In this document: in pieces, positions 35,117 to 45,016 of the stretch | Position numbering within the stretch: position 1 is the stretch's first letter | Layout of the letters: every line of letters begins with the position of its first letter | NCBI GenBank assembly: GCA_963691705.1 | Contig: OY829537.1 | Coordinates: 25,792,078-25,856,077 of the forward strand | Length of the DNA: 64,000 nucleotides | Reading direction: 5' to 3' | Source of the DNA: Viola odorata | Taxonomy: Eukaryota; Streptophyta; Magnoliopsida; Malpighiales; Violaceae | Notes under the pieces: model-generated | Database searches by the model: none | Told to the model about the DNA's origin: nothing | The model's input: only the letters and a program-made list of their open reading frames with translations | Made by a program: the position numbers and the translations under genes

Positions 35117-38100
35117 TCAGATATTAGCAACTTGCTCATGTCCATAGCAATGCTGCAGATCAACTTCTCCTGCATTTTTAGCTTCTCTTATGAAGTGAAA
35201 CTTAACTTTAATATGCTTAGTTCTGCCATGCTGAATTGGATTTTTGGCAATAGCTATAGATGACTTATTGTCCACAAAGATAGGAGTTGCACCATCATGT
35301 TTTAGCTTCAAATCTTCTAGGATTTTCCTCACCCAAATTACTTGATTCACTGCTGTTGCAGCTACAATGTATTCAACTTCAGTTGTGGATTGAGTGTCTG
35401 TCTCTTGTTTTTTTGAGTTCCAAGTAAACATACCAGAACCAAAAGAACAAGTGTAGCCTAAAGTGCTCCTCATATCTTCACACGATCCAGCTCAATCACT
35501 ATCCGAATAGGCCTGCAATTTGAAATCTGAACACTTCTTAAACCAAACTCCATAATCCACAGTCCCTTTAATGTACCTTAGCACCCTTTTCACAGCAGCA
35601 AAATGATTAGAGCTTGAAGATTGCATGAATCTTGACAAATAACTTGTTGCAAACATTAAGTTAGGTCTCGTTGCTGTCAAATACAACAAGCACCCAATGA
35701 CACTTCTATACAACTTCCCATCAACCTTTTCTGCATCATCTTCCTTTTGCAGCTTCAAATTTGCAGCAAGTGGAGTTGCAGCTGGTTTGCACTCCTCCAT
35801 TTTGAATTTTTTCAGAATTTCCCTTGCATATTTGGCTTGAGAGATGAAAATTCCATCATCACTTTGGCTGATCTCCATGCCTAGAAAATAGCTCATTATT
35901 CCCAAATCGGTCATTTCAGATTGCTCCTTCATCTCCTCCTTGAAAGCTTAGACGAAAGTAGGATTGTTTCCCGTCACCAACAAATCATCAACATACAAAG
36001 AGACAATCAAAACATCATTCTTTTCAGCTCTAACATACAAAGTTGCTTCGCTAGAGCTTCTGACAAATCCTTTTTTAGCAAAGTAAGCATCAATTCTGCT
36101 ATACCATGCCCTTGGTGCTTGTTTAAGCCCATAAAGAGCTTTTTTCAGTCTATACACCTTATCTTCACTCCCCTCGACTTGAAAGCCATCTGGTTGATCA
36201 ATGAATACCTCCTCCTACAAGTATCCGTTTAGAAAAGCTGACTTGACATCTAGTTGGTGAACTTGCCAGTGATTTTGCATAGCCAATGCTAGGAGCATTC
36301 TTATTGTGTCATGTCTTGCGACTGGAGCAAAAGTGTCACCATAATCAACTCCAGCTTCTTGTGCATACCCCTTCGCAACCAACCTGGCCTTGAACTTGTT
36401 CACACTCCCATCTGGATTCTTCTTAGCTTTGAAAATCCATTTGATGCCGATGACTTTCTTATCCTATGGCATGCTCACCATCTCCCAAATCATTTTCAGC
36501 TCCTCCTTCATTGCATTTTCCCATTCATCATGTTGCATAGCTTCTTCAACACAAGTAGGTTCAATGCAGGCAAAGTTACACCTCTCATAGACATTAGAGA
36601 GAGATCTAACTTTCCTTGGTGGGTTGTCAGAGTCATAATCTTCTTCATTGAGCTGATGCGACTCACTAACTCCGGGACTCACAATCGCATCATTTTTCCT
36701 TTCCACTTTCTGCTCACTCCAATTCCACATAGCTTCTTCATCAACCTTCACATTTTTGCTTGTAATCACTTTCTCGGTTTGAAGATTAAACACCCTACAG
36801 CCCTTTGATTGTGAGCTATAGCCGAGGAATATTCCTTTTTCAGCTTTATCCTCCAGCTTGTGCCTTTTTTCTGCTGGAATATGAATGTAACACACAGAAT
36901 CAAACACTTTTAGGTGTTTAGCACTTGGTTTCACCCCTCTCCATGCTTCAATTGGAGTGACTCCTTGAACAGCTCTTTTAGGAAGTCTGTTAAGCAAATA
37001 TACAGTTGTATAGACAGCCTCTGCCCAGAATTTCTTTGGCATGGATTTCTCCGCAAGCATGCACCTCACCATCTCCATGACTGTTCGATTCTTCCTCTCA
37101 TAAACACCATTTTGTTGTGGCGTGTAAGGAGTTGTGAGCTGTCTATCAACACCATGTTCTTCACAAAACTGGTTAAATTGTGATGATATGTACTCCGTGC
37201 CTCTATCAGACCTTAAAGTCTTCAATTTGCATCCACTTTGAGTTTCAACAAGAGCTTTGAACTTCTTAAAGACAGTAAACACATCTGATTTCTGTCTTAG
37301 GAAGTAAACCCAAGTCATTCTAGTCAAATCATCAATAAACAACAGAAAATACTTATTTCCACTCATTGATGGAGTTCTCATTGATCCACAAAGATCAGTG
37401 TGAACCAATTGCAGCTTCTCACTAGCCCTCCAAGCACTTCTAGAGCCAAACGACTCCCTATGCTGCTTGCCAAGTTGACAAGACTCACAAATTTCCTTGC
37501 TAACGTGAATGACGGGTAGACCTCTAACCATACTCTTTTGATGTGCTAGCTGCAATGCATAAAAATTAAAGTGTCCACATCTTCTGTGCCACAAGCTTGA
37601 CTCATCTACTCTAGCTTCACATGCACTTGCACTAGCAAAATTACATTCAAGTGGAAAGCTATTATGTTTCATTAAAATCTTAGTGACTTTTCTGCCTTAT
37701 GAGTCATAAACAATGCATTGATCATCTTTAAAATTCAGTGAATACCCCTTCCTCATCATTTGAGCAACGCTAAGCAAATTATTCTTTAAATTAGGAACTA
37801 AAAGGACATCTTTGATTAGTTTTATACCTTTTCTGGTTTGCATAGTTGTCGTTCATTTCCCTTCTGAATACACAATATCTCCATTTGAAAGCTTTACGCG
37901 AACTTTAATTGTTCGATCTATCTCCTTGAACAAGCTTGAGCCATTGGTCATGTGGCTAGAACAACCACTGTCTAAATACCAGGCTTTGCTGCAACCAGTA
38001 TTTGTTGGAGTATTAACTGTAAACGCAAACTCTTCTTCCTCCTCTTCTTCTGTGAAGTTGGCTTGTTGGTTCTGGTTTTGAGCTGCAGGTCTTTGTTGTT

Positions 38101-39011
38101 GAGCATGATGTTGTTGACGTCCTTGATTTTGCTTAAATCTGTAAAATCTTTCTATGTGACCAAATCTCTTACAACCCGTACATTTGGTCTTCCCTTTGTA
38201 CCAACAATCTTTCTCTAAATGGCTAGTCTTTTCACACACAGCACACGGAGGAAATTTTCCTTTCCACTTGTAATTCTTAGTAGCTCCTGAATTTTCTTCC
38301 TTTTTTTCAACCACTGCTACTTTCTTCACCCTTTTTCTTCTCAACTTTCTTGAATTTGGAGTTGTGCTTTGCTTGGAAAGCACCTTCAGTTATGCTTTCT
38401 GACCTGTGCAGTAGCCTCTGTTCATGAGCTTGCAAAGAACCTATTAACTCTGTGACACTGAGCTTAGAGAGGTCCCTAGCTTGTTCAATTGCAGCAGCAA
38501 TCGAATCAAATTTTTCAGGAAGTGTAATTAATACTTTCTCAATAATTCTTCTTTCTTCAAACTTCTCACCAAGCAACTTCATTTGATTTACTATCTCAAT
38601 TACTCTAGACGAGTAATTTTTTATACTTTTTGTTTCTTTCATGTTGAGGCATTCAAACTGCCTCCTCAAAGTCTACAACTTGATTGATCGGACCTTCTCT
38701 GAACCTTGATACTCTTCCTCTAAAATTTTCCACGCTTGATTAGCTGTTGTGGCACCAACAAGCCTTGGAAAAATGGACTCTGATACACATGAATGCAAAA
38801 AAGTGAGAGCCTTCATGTTCTTGGTTGACTCCTCATTTTCTTTCTTGATTTGAGCAATCGTCATCTCAGCTGTATCTGTTGGTACATAACCCTTTTCTAC
38901 TGACTCCCAAAGATCTTGAGCCATAAGAAAAGCTTTCATTCTTATGGAACAGAAATCATAATTTTCTCCGTTGAAAACTGTTGGTGCTGGCAAACTCATA
39001 TTGGTTGCCAT
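35117..39011 (-). pseudogene. copia-2 gag-pol polyprotein, broken by stops and two frameshifts
   Basis: Starts at ATG 39009-39011 (MATNMSLPAPTVFNGENY). Domains: gag (UBN2/DUF4219 type), zinc knuckle CAVCEKTSHLEKDC, protease YLDSGCSSHM (about 37985), GAG pre-integrase (LWHRRCGHFN), integrase with LRSDRGTEY and HPQQ-like TPQQNGVYERKNRT, reverse transcriptase with FLNGYL and [10 protein letters not shown], RNase H. One frameshift falls in an A-rich run near 38330 between gag and the zinc knuckle; another ends the frame near 35120. In-frame stops at about 38671, 37850, 37699, 36463, 36214, 35947 and 35490 are mostly CAG/CAA or TGG changes. It is not functional. Confidence 0.9.
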
Positions 39012-39067
39012 CTGATTTTCTTGGTTTCAACAGGCCCCTTAAAGATCAAGAGTGCTCCGCTACCAAT

Positions 39068-39447
39068 TTTTGGTTCTGAAGTATTCTATTTTGCTGGAAA
39101 TTCTAGGCTTGATTCACTGCTTGAGAAACACAATAACAACAGGAGAACGGTAGAAGCAGAAAAACTGCAGAAAGTAACTAGAAAATAGCAGTCACTATGA
39201 AGAGGAAATAGCAAGGTTCTTCTTGTCAAAGATCCAGAGAGAATAAACAAAATTACCCCCACAAAATGATACAACTGAACCGATGCTAATGGGAAGTTGT
39301 GGGTGCTTCTAGAGAGTTGTATATCCTACAAGTTCTAGACTTCTCTTCTACCTTTTTATATACATAATACAAAATACAAAATAGTATATATAGCTTTATA
39401 CTTTGACAGTATTTTGGAGTATAAAGCAACAGTGTCATTCTTCAACC
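39068..39447 (-). repeat. 5' LTR of copia-2
   Basis: Matches 34652-35039; one 10-bp AAATACAAAAT-type unit fewer. Confidence 0.9.
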
Positions 39448-39675
39448 AAAAAAGACACCATCATCTCCTGTTTTTTTTTTTCCTTCTTACCCAATTTTCA
39501 ATCCTGAGAAGGGAAAATTCATATTTTCCATATTGATGGTTAGATTAGTAGGCACCACATCACCGTACTGCTTTAAGCATAGGTAAACTTTACCTGTGGG
39601 AAAAAAAGGTCATTTGTCACCGTGGATGATATTGACATGACATTCTTTCCAGCCACTTCAACAACATCACAAACC

Positions 39676-39737
39676 TTGCCTATTTACATGAAAAATAAAA
39701 AATTACTTGCCTATTTACATGAAAAATAAAAAATTAC
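39676..39737. repeat. 31-bp tandem duplication across an ERD7-like splice acceptor
   Basis: Two copies of TTGCCTATTTACATGAAAAA plus 11 bases. On the minus strand each copy carries the same AAATAG/GCAA acceptor, so exon B has two possible 3' splice sites 31 bp apart; the upstream one would shift frame. Confidence 0.85.
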
Positions 39738-39797
39738 AGATGAATTAAGAAATATCCATCTACACTTAATAAATATCCATCTACACTTAATAAATAA

Positions 39798-39910
39798 GCA
39801 TCTTAATCAATGTGCGGTAAGAGTCTTTAGAAACGCGATGACCGACTGGCAGAAGAAAGGCGCTAAGTGCTGCAGTAATTCCTAGACCAGTTACTGAAAT
39901 ATGATATTTT
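39798..39910 (-). other. Unrecognised exon-like open frame
   Basis: After a CATATTTCAG acceptor the minus strand reads VTGLGITAALSAFLLPVGHR and SKDSYRTL before a stop. It lies in the intron between ERD7-like exons A and B, resembles no part of ERD7 I know, and I cannot name it. It may be a fragment of another gene or chance. Confidence 0.25.
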
Positions 39911-40086
39911 ACATTAATGGATAAGTTTCTTGTAGCAAAAAACACTGAAATATGATAGGAGGGCACAAATTCGTATTCTAAAGAAACTGGTGATCTTTCA
40001 AATATAAAGAAGTAGGAGAACAAGGAAAATTCTGCAGTCTATTTAACCCAAGAAATATCTTAAATGGAAGGCTTGGGATAATAGAC

Positions 40087-41803
40087 GGGTTAATGAAAAA
40101 TTTGGCACCTGTACTCGAATTGAATGACTGATTTGGCACCTCTCCTTTTTTTTGCTCTTAAGTGGTACCTGTACTCAACATGAATGTCACATTTGGTACC
40201 TGCCTCTAACACCGTCAATGAAGAACCATTAATCTACCTACGTGGCATGCCACGTCATACGCCACATTAGATGTGGCTGACGTGTCATGCCACATCATCC
40301 AAATTCGACCCGAATCATTTTTCACGGGTTGCGGATATGGATTATTTTGAGGTGCCAAAATGACGTCATTTTGGGGCTTTTATGTTTGAGATAGACGACG
40401 CGTCACACACTCTTAGGAGACATGTAGTCTGTTTGAGACAGACGACGCGTCACATACTCTTAAGTTAATGAATTGAGTGACGCGTCGTCTACACAACTAC
40501 TTAACTCCCTCTTCCTCCTCCCGTCAAGCGTATTACTCTCTCAAATTCAACGAGAGAGGGACTACTTGCTATTACTGTGTAAGCTAAAGAGGTAATCGAT
40601 TCCAATCAACAAAAAATTAACGTAAGAAATATGTCTCAATTTTTGGAAAGAACCACTGCTTCAGAAATCTAGTTGCATGAATTAACACATACCATGGAAG
40701 AACGGGCTTGAAGTCCACCTACACGTAGGCTATGTGCCCTTTCATCATCTCTCATTTCTTGAGCTAACTGACAAAGTTTGGGAATAAATCCTTCTAAGTT
40801 AAACATGTAAGTTCCGTCGTTCTGCAAAATTCAACAAGATGGAATGAGGATGAAGCTTAGCAGAGGTGGAAGACTGAAAGCTCCGTGACAAATTTTGCAC
40901 ACGCTGAAAATGTTAAACATAATACAAGAAAATCCCAAAACAAGAACACATAGCACCAACCTGATTATTTACAAAGTCAAAAAGAGTCACGCAACCTATA
41001 ATTCTAACATCATCCTATCGTGTTTGATCCAACAGAATACCTATAATGCCCAGTAAGCTATTTGAAAATAGAGGCCTACAGCAAGATGCCACAAAAATAA
41101 TCACATGTTAAAGAGATGGGAGGAACCAACAGTACATACATATAATGTATAGATCAACACAGCCCAGGCAGAGGAAAGAAGTAATAATGGATAAACAAAG
41201 AAAAATATACTGTGAATGAACTCACATTTGCTCTTTACAAGTGACCAACAGTTTCCTATAAATAGACAACACAATTTTTGCAAATTGAAAATTCTCATTT
41301 CTGATCTCTTTGTAGCACCTTTGCTCAAGCAAATTTGTGATCTGCACCGCAAGTAATACGCTTGACGGGAGGAGGAAGAGGGAGTTAAGTAGTTGAGTAG
41401 ACGACGCGTCACTCAATTCATTAACTTAAGAGGGTGTGACGCGTCGTCTATCTCAAACAGACTACATGTCTCCTAAGAGTGTGTGACGCGTCGTTTATCT
41501 CAAACATAAAAGCCCCAAAACGACGTCGTTTTGGCACCTCAAAATAACCCATATCCGCAACCCGTGAAAAATGAATCCGGGTCGAACTTGGATGACGTGG
41601 CATGACACGTCGGCCACATCTGACATGGCGTATGACGTGGCATGCCATATAGGCAGGTTAATGGTTCTTCGTTGATGGTGTTAGAGGCAGGTACCAAATG
41701 TGACATTCATGTTGAGTATAAGTACCACTTAAGAGCGAAAAAAAAGAGAGGTGCCAAATCAGTCATTCAATTCGAGTACAGGTGCCAAATTTTTCATTAA
41801 CCC
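40087..41803. mobile_element. Pack-MULE (Mutator-like element with captured gene exons)
   Basis: 1,717 bp with long terminal inverted repeats (40087-40537 and 41352-41803, about 450 bp) beginning GGGTTAATGAAAAATTTGGC, and perfect 10-bp duplications GATAATAGAC at 40077-40086 and 41804-41813. Long TIRs and a 9-11-bp duplication are diagnostic of MULEs. No transposase. The 814-bp core between the TIRs is genomic DNA of an EFR3/SRL2-like gene. Each TIR carries three GACGCGTC palindromes. It lies in the ERD7-like intron, a few bases from the donor of exon A. Confidence 0.93.
40693..41341 (-). pseudogene. Captured EFR3/SRL2-like gene fragment inside the MULE
   Basis: Three minus-strand exons with introns kept: 41226-41341 (ITNLLEQRCYKEIRNENFQF, SIYRKLLVTCKEQM), 40961-41040 (ILLDQTR, stop, DDVRIIGCVTLFDFVNNQ) and 40693-40821 (NDGTYMFNLEGFIPKLCQLA, QEMRDDERAHSLRVGG). 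This is the N-terminal armadillo-like region of plant EFR3-type proteins (SEMI-ROLLED LEAF 2 family), peripheral plasma-membrane proteins. The TAG in exon two fits CAG to TAG. Capture as genomic DNA, absence of the first exon and of everything after exon three, and the stop make a normal product impossible, though antisense or chimeric transcripts from the TIR are possible. Confidence 0.85.
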
Positions 41804-41930
41804 GATAATAGACATACTAAATCCATCCAATGATGCGAGGACAATTTCTCCTGGCAAGAGGCCAAAGAATTTCTTGCCCAATTTTGAGTTTGCAACTAAA
41901 CTTGTCAAAATTCCAGATACTTTAATTCTT

Positions 41931-42394
41931 CTATAACAACCATTAAAAGCTCTATTATCTTTTTCATTTACCATTCATATTTGGCCATCCAAAATTTTGT
42001 ATTCTTTCATAATAGTTATTAAAATTTTTTTTTTTTACTCCCTAAAAAAATCTAATCTTATTTTCCATCCAATAAACATTTACTCCACCATTACCCATCT
42101 TGCAACATATTACGTTAGCATATGTGATAACATGGCACATACTATGTCATCAAATCACCTTCAAATGATGACATGATACATATATTATGTTGATTGGTCG
42201 TTGACACCATTAAAAATAATAAAGAAATACAACCTAAAACAGTCTATAATAATGTTGTAGATAGCAATAAGTGGTTCGTCCATAGAAAAAATGGTTTGAT
42301 TTCAAATATTCTTAAATGACCAATAAATAACACTTTAAGTAATAACTGGAGGGTTTTGTTTATTTAAAATATGAATTTTAAAAATAATTAAAGC
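41931..42394. other. AT-rich DNA between the ERD7-like exon A and the Tat region
   Basis: No gene recognised. Probably more ERD7-like intron, or the flank into which Tat DNA inserted. Confidence 0.35.
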
Positions 42395-42653
42395 AAATTT
42401 AAATCCAGGCCAAGAACAAGCGTAGATTTTGGACTAAGAACGAAGATGAGCGATAAGATCTGGACTCTTTGCTGAAGGGTAGTAGAGGAATATGGTTCTT
42501 GGGGTCGGCTGTCCTTGGCGCCCGATGTACCTGCAAAGCGCCGGAGGGGGTCTCCGGCGTAAACACTCCGATGCTTAAGTCAGTAAGCACTATGGGAAAT
42601 AGCAGAGCTTTGGCTAGCAATCTTAGGCTTGCCTTCCTCCTTTGTTGCGGAGG

Positions 42654-42663
42654 TATTTATAGG
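42654..42663 (-). promoter_or_regulatory. Minus-strand TATA box of the left LTR-like block
   Basis: CCTATAAATA on the minus strand, matching position and context of 57035-57043; it points in the gag-pol direction. Confidence 0.6.
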
Positions 42664-43173
42664 CAAAAGTGGAATATTTCTGGGTGATCTTGGTCACAAG
42701 GTGCTAACGCGCCCGTCAGGGGGGTTAGAGTTCCCCGTTGATGGAGTGGGCTGTCGTTGCATTAGATATATGTATGGGGGTAGGCGTTACCTAGGTAAGG
42801 CAACGCCTATGCTTCTCACGGGATGCCTGGTTTGGCCTGGGATGGGATAACGCCCTGTGTCATGACGAAGTGACGTGTGGGACCCCCTCGCTGATGTCGA
42901 CCATCCCAGTGTCAGTCACATAGAGAGAGGCGATAGCCTCGGTGCTGTCGGAGCGGTAGGAACAGCAGCTTTACCCCCACCGCAGGGTATAAGATGAAAA
43001 TGCCCTTATCGTTAGGAGTATTGTTATCACAAGCCCAACCGAAAATGAGCCCGATTGTTTACCAAGGGCTACCGCTTCATCTTTAATCTTGCCAAGTCAA
43101 CTAGTTTTTCACGTGTAGAGATGATCCGTTTGTCGAGAAATATATTTCTTCCAACCGCCGTTCCTCTCTGGTC

Positions 43174-43180
43174 TATAAAT
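43174..43180 (+). promoter_or_regulatory. TATA box for gene a, left
   Basis: TATAAAT 69 bp before the ATG; the right copy has TATAAATT at the same spacing (68 bp). Confidence 0.6.
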
Positions 43181-43242
43181 TATCTTTTTGTCGCGCTGGC
43201 TTTTTTCACAACCATTTCTGCATTTCCTCTGATTTTTTGACT

Positions 43243-43626
43243 ATGGATGTTCTTACAAGGAACTTTTTGATCTCAAAGGCGCACAGCCTGAAGAATCTCA
43301 TCGAGTCTGACATTGGTTTCCTAGAGACCATGCTGACCAAAACCTCTGAGGATGTCCTGGAGCTTCAAGGAATGATGACCCCTTTGCTGTCCAGGCAAGG
43401 GGCTGCTTCTATGGAGGATTTCAGTCCTATACAGTGTGTGTCAAAGCTGGCTGTTGCGGTCTCCCGCATCGAGGTGACCATCACTATGCTGCAGCATAGG
43501 AAAGACCTGCTGGTATGTTGCTTGAAGGGCATGAGGGTTTCTTCCGCCGAACTGTCCTTAGTGGCGGATGCTCTAAGGGAGATTCCTACTGCCCTTGAGG
43601 ATGACGATGCTGGGTCCCATGCTTGA
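43243..43626 (+). CDS. Tat accessory gene a, left copy
   Basis: A 127-residue intact frame starting MDVLTRNFLISKAHSLKNLI and ending EDDDAGSHA. It is largely helical by composition, with a DIGFLE-ML-KTSEDVLELQG segment and RKDLL-CCLKGMR shared with the right copy. The copies are the same length with about two-thirds identical residues, which argues for coding constraint. A separate TATA box precedes it. No family recognised; no catalytic motif, signal peptide or membrane segment. It may lie within the LTR (U3), opposite to gag-pol. Confidence 0.65.
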   Translation: MDVLTRNFLISKAHSLKNLIESDIGFLETMLTKTSEDVLELQGMMTPLLSRQGAASMEDFSPIQCVSKLAVAVSRIEVTITMLQHRKDLLVCCLKGMRVSSAELSLVADALREIPTALEDDDAGSHA

Positions 43627-43783
43627 CCATTGGTTGTTGTCTCTTTGTTTTTACATTTTCTGTGTACGCGCTTGGGCGCTTAGGCCGTTCAGGCCATAAT
43701 TAAACAAAATGTCATTTCCATTATTTCTCCATCTTCTACCTTTGATATCTTGTTGTTTGTTGCTCTAGTCAGGTACGGTTGCT

Positions 43784-43806
43784 ATAAGCCCAACCGAAAA
43801 TGAGTC
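43784..43806 (+). promoter_or_regulatory. Repeated motif between genes a and b, left
   Basis: ATAAGCCCAACCGAAAATGA occurs here and, with one change, at 43029-43053; the right block has the same pair at 57391 and 58131. Confidence 0.5.
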
Positions 43807-44044
43807 TCCTCTGGAATAAAGTGCTCTAATGCCTGAATTAGCAATAAATGTTTACTCGGCCGTTCCTTGCGCCGCGTTCCCCGTGGTGGGTGATTGGGCG
43901 GTTTTTTGGTGCCTTTTGATTGGCTCAGCTCTCGAGCAGTTGATCGCGCTGTATCAGATTCTGCAATTATGATTGTTCTTCTCCAGGTGTACTTATTGCT
44001 TATAAGGGATATGCGAAGAGATCGGGGTACCTTTTTGCCTCAGC

Positions 44045-44051
44045 TATTTAA
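44045..44051 (+). promoter_or_regulatory. TATA box for gene b, left
   Basis: TATTTAA in the context CTCAGCTATTTAA, shared exactly with the right block at 58389. Confidence 0.55.
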
Positions 44052-44127
44052 TGGGGTTTTCTTTCCCTTTTCCTATTCACCTTCTTCTTCTTATTTCTTT
44101 TCTTGGATTATTTCAATTCCGCATCAG

Positions 44128-44526
44128 ATGGAGATTGTTGAGCGCAAGCCTCCACTTACTCCCCCAACTTCCCCAGATTCTGATGATGCCCCTTCTCTTC
44201 CCTGTCTGAAGAGGCAATTCCCTTGCCGTGAAGGTCGCAAAAGGTCGAGAAGGAAGGTCTCCAAAGCGGTTAACGTTCCTTCCGCTTTCTCCGCGCGAAA
44301 GGATAATGAACGATTTCCTCCTGTCAATCCCATCTTGGAAAAAGATTATCCTCATGACGCAGATTCTGAAGCGACGGTTGCTAACGTAGTGGAAGGGCCG
44401 AGCTCGGCGCTGCTGGGTCAGGAAAAAAGGGTTGACGAACTTTTTCCTCCTTACAACGGAGGTCTACCGCTCTCGAATGATGACCACATTTTTTACTATG
44501 ACATATACTGGCCTGATGAGGATTAG
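44128..44526 (+). CDS. Tat accessory gene b, left copy
   Basis: A 132-residue frame: N-terminal LTPPTSPDSDD, then a basic stretch CREGRKRSRRKVSK that could act as a nuclear localisation signal, a low-complexity middle, and an acidic end YYDIYWPDED. The right copy keeps all three features while the middle has diverged. The TPPTSP repeat offers proline-directed phosphorylation sites. A frame extends upstream to 43894, but the ATG at 44128 corresponds to the right copy's start and follows the TATA box by 83 bp. No family recognised. Confidence 0.6.
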   Translation: MEIVERKPPLTPPTSPDSDDAPSLPCLKRQFPCREGRKRSRRKVSKAVNVPSAFSARKDNERFPPVNPILEKDYPHDADSEATVANVVEGPSSALLGQEKRVDELFPPYNGGLPLSNDDHIFYYDIYWPDED

Positions 44527-44836
44527 TGCCCTAGTGTTAGGTGCACTATAGATGCCATATGGCTTTTAATGGATGAATTGATGCCTTTTCTTTCTTTTGC
44601 CACCGTGCTCTCTTGTTAGTGCTTTCATTTTGTTGATGACTGATACGAAGGCGTTAGCCTCACTGAGTCAAGCGTTCTGCGATTGTTTTGACTCGGCCAA
44701 TCATTAACTGCTGCTTGGTAGATCGTGGCAAATAACTGCTTGTTTCTAACCCCTGAGCATGATTCCACGTGGCCCACTTCTTTTACACGTGTCCTCGCGC
44801 GACTGGTAGTTCAATTAATACAGTGACATTCGGTCC

Positions 44837-44843
44837 TTTAAAA
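44837..44843 (+). promoter_or_regulatory. TATA-like box and upstream G-box for gene c, left
   Basis: TTTAAAA 174 bp before the gene c ATG; a CCACGTGG G-box lies about 65 bp upstream of it. Both are present in the right block. Confidence 0.5.
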
Positions 44844-45016
44844 GGGATTATCTTCTCTTTCTGATACTTTTCGCCCTCATTTCAAATTTTCTCTCTTCTC
44901 TTTGTTTTCTCTAGAAAAGCTTCTCGTCCGTCCTCCGCCCTTCGCCGATTTGCCTGCGGATCTTTCCTTTCAAGGTACCGCTTCATCCTTTCAGATTTTC
45001 AGTTCATTAGCTTACT

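Larger units (their letters stand above)
34652..39447 (-). mobile_element. Ty1/copia retrotransposon (copia-2), full length, defective
   Basis: A second, unrelated copia element of about 4.8 kb in the same intron, on the minus strand (same sense as the ERD7-like gene). LTRs of 388 bp (34652-35039, 3') and 380 bp (39068-39447, 5') differ by a few percent plus a 10-bp tandem-unit length change; AAAAA lies at both flanks. The 5' LTR is followed on the minus strand by the primer site TTGGTAGCGGAGC, and the 3' LTR is preceded by the purine tract AAGGAGGAG. The terminal base of the 5' LTR is mutated (CAACC for CAACA on the plus strand). Confidence 0.9.
26338..41930 (-). pseudogene. ERD7: ERD7-like (senescence/dehydration-associated) gene, 3' exons, heavily TE-loaded
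   Basis: Three minus-strand exons encode the C-terminal senescence domain of ERD7-type proteins, which bind lipids/membranes and are induced by drought and ageing. Exon A 41818-41930: KVSGILTSLVANSKLGKKFF, GLLPGEIVLASLDGF. Exon B 39594-39679: KVCDVVEVAGKNVMS, STVTND. Exon C 27026-27188 continuing at 26338-26359: YGDEAAEATKEGFGAAGHAI, ALNPKSVLKPTTLAKSAVKS, ancestral end MKTKVSK. Splice sites are GT/AG and A-to-B phases agree. Damage: exon B has seven T's (39601-39607) where six would keep phase with exon C, and a solo LTR sits inside exon C, replacing the last seven residues by about 22 LTR-encoded ones. The intron between B and C is 12.4 kb (about 0.9 kb without insertions). The N-terminal exons are not in the window; Tat-type DNA follows on that side. 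I judge it a decaying copy, though a homopolymer sequencing error could explain the frameshift. Confidence 0.85.
42395..43242 (-). repeat. LTR-like block, left
   Basis: Collinear with 56840-57590: GCCGGAGGGGGTCTC-GGCG, AAACACTCCGATGCTTAAGT, a minus-strand TATA box and the GAAAATGAG motif. Probably the R/U5 and part of U3 of the left LTR. A candidate inner end is CA at about 44081 followed by a pyrimidine tract, which would put gene a inside U3, but this is not proven. Confidence 0.5.
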
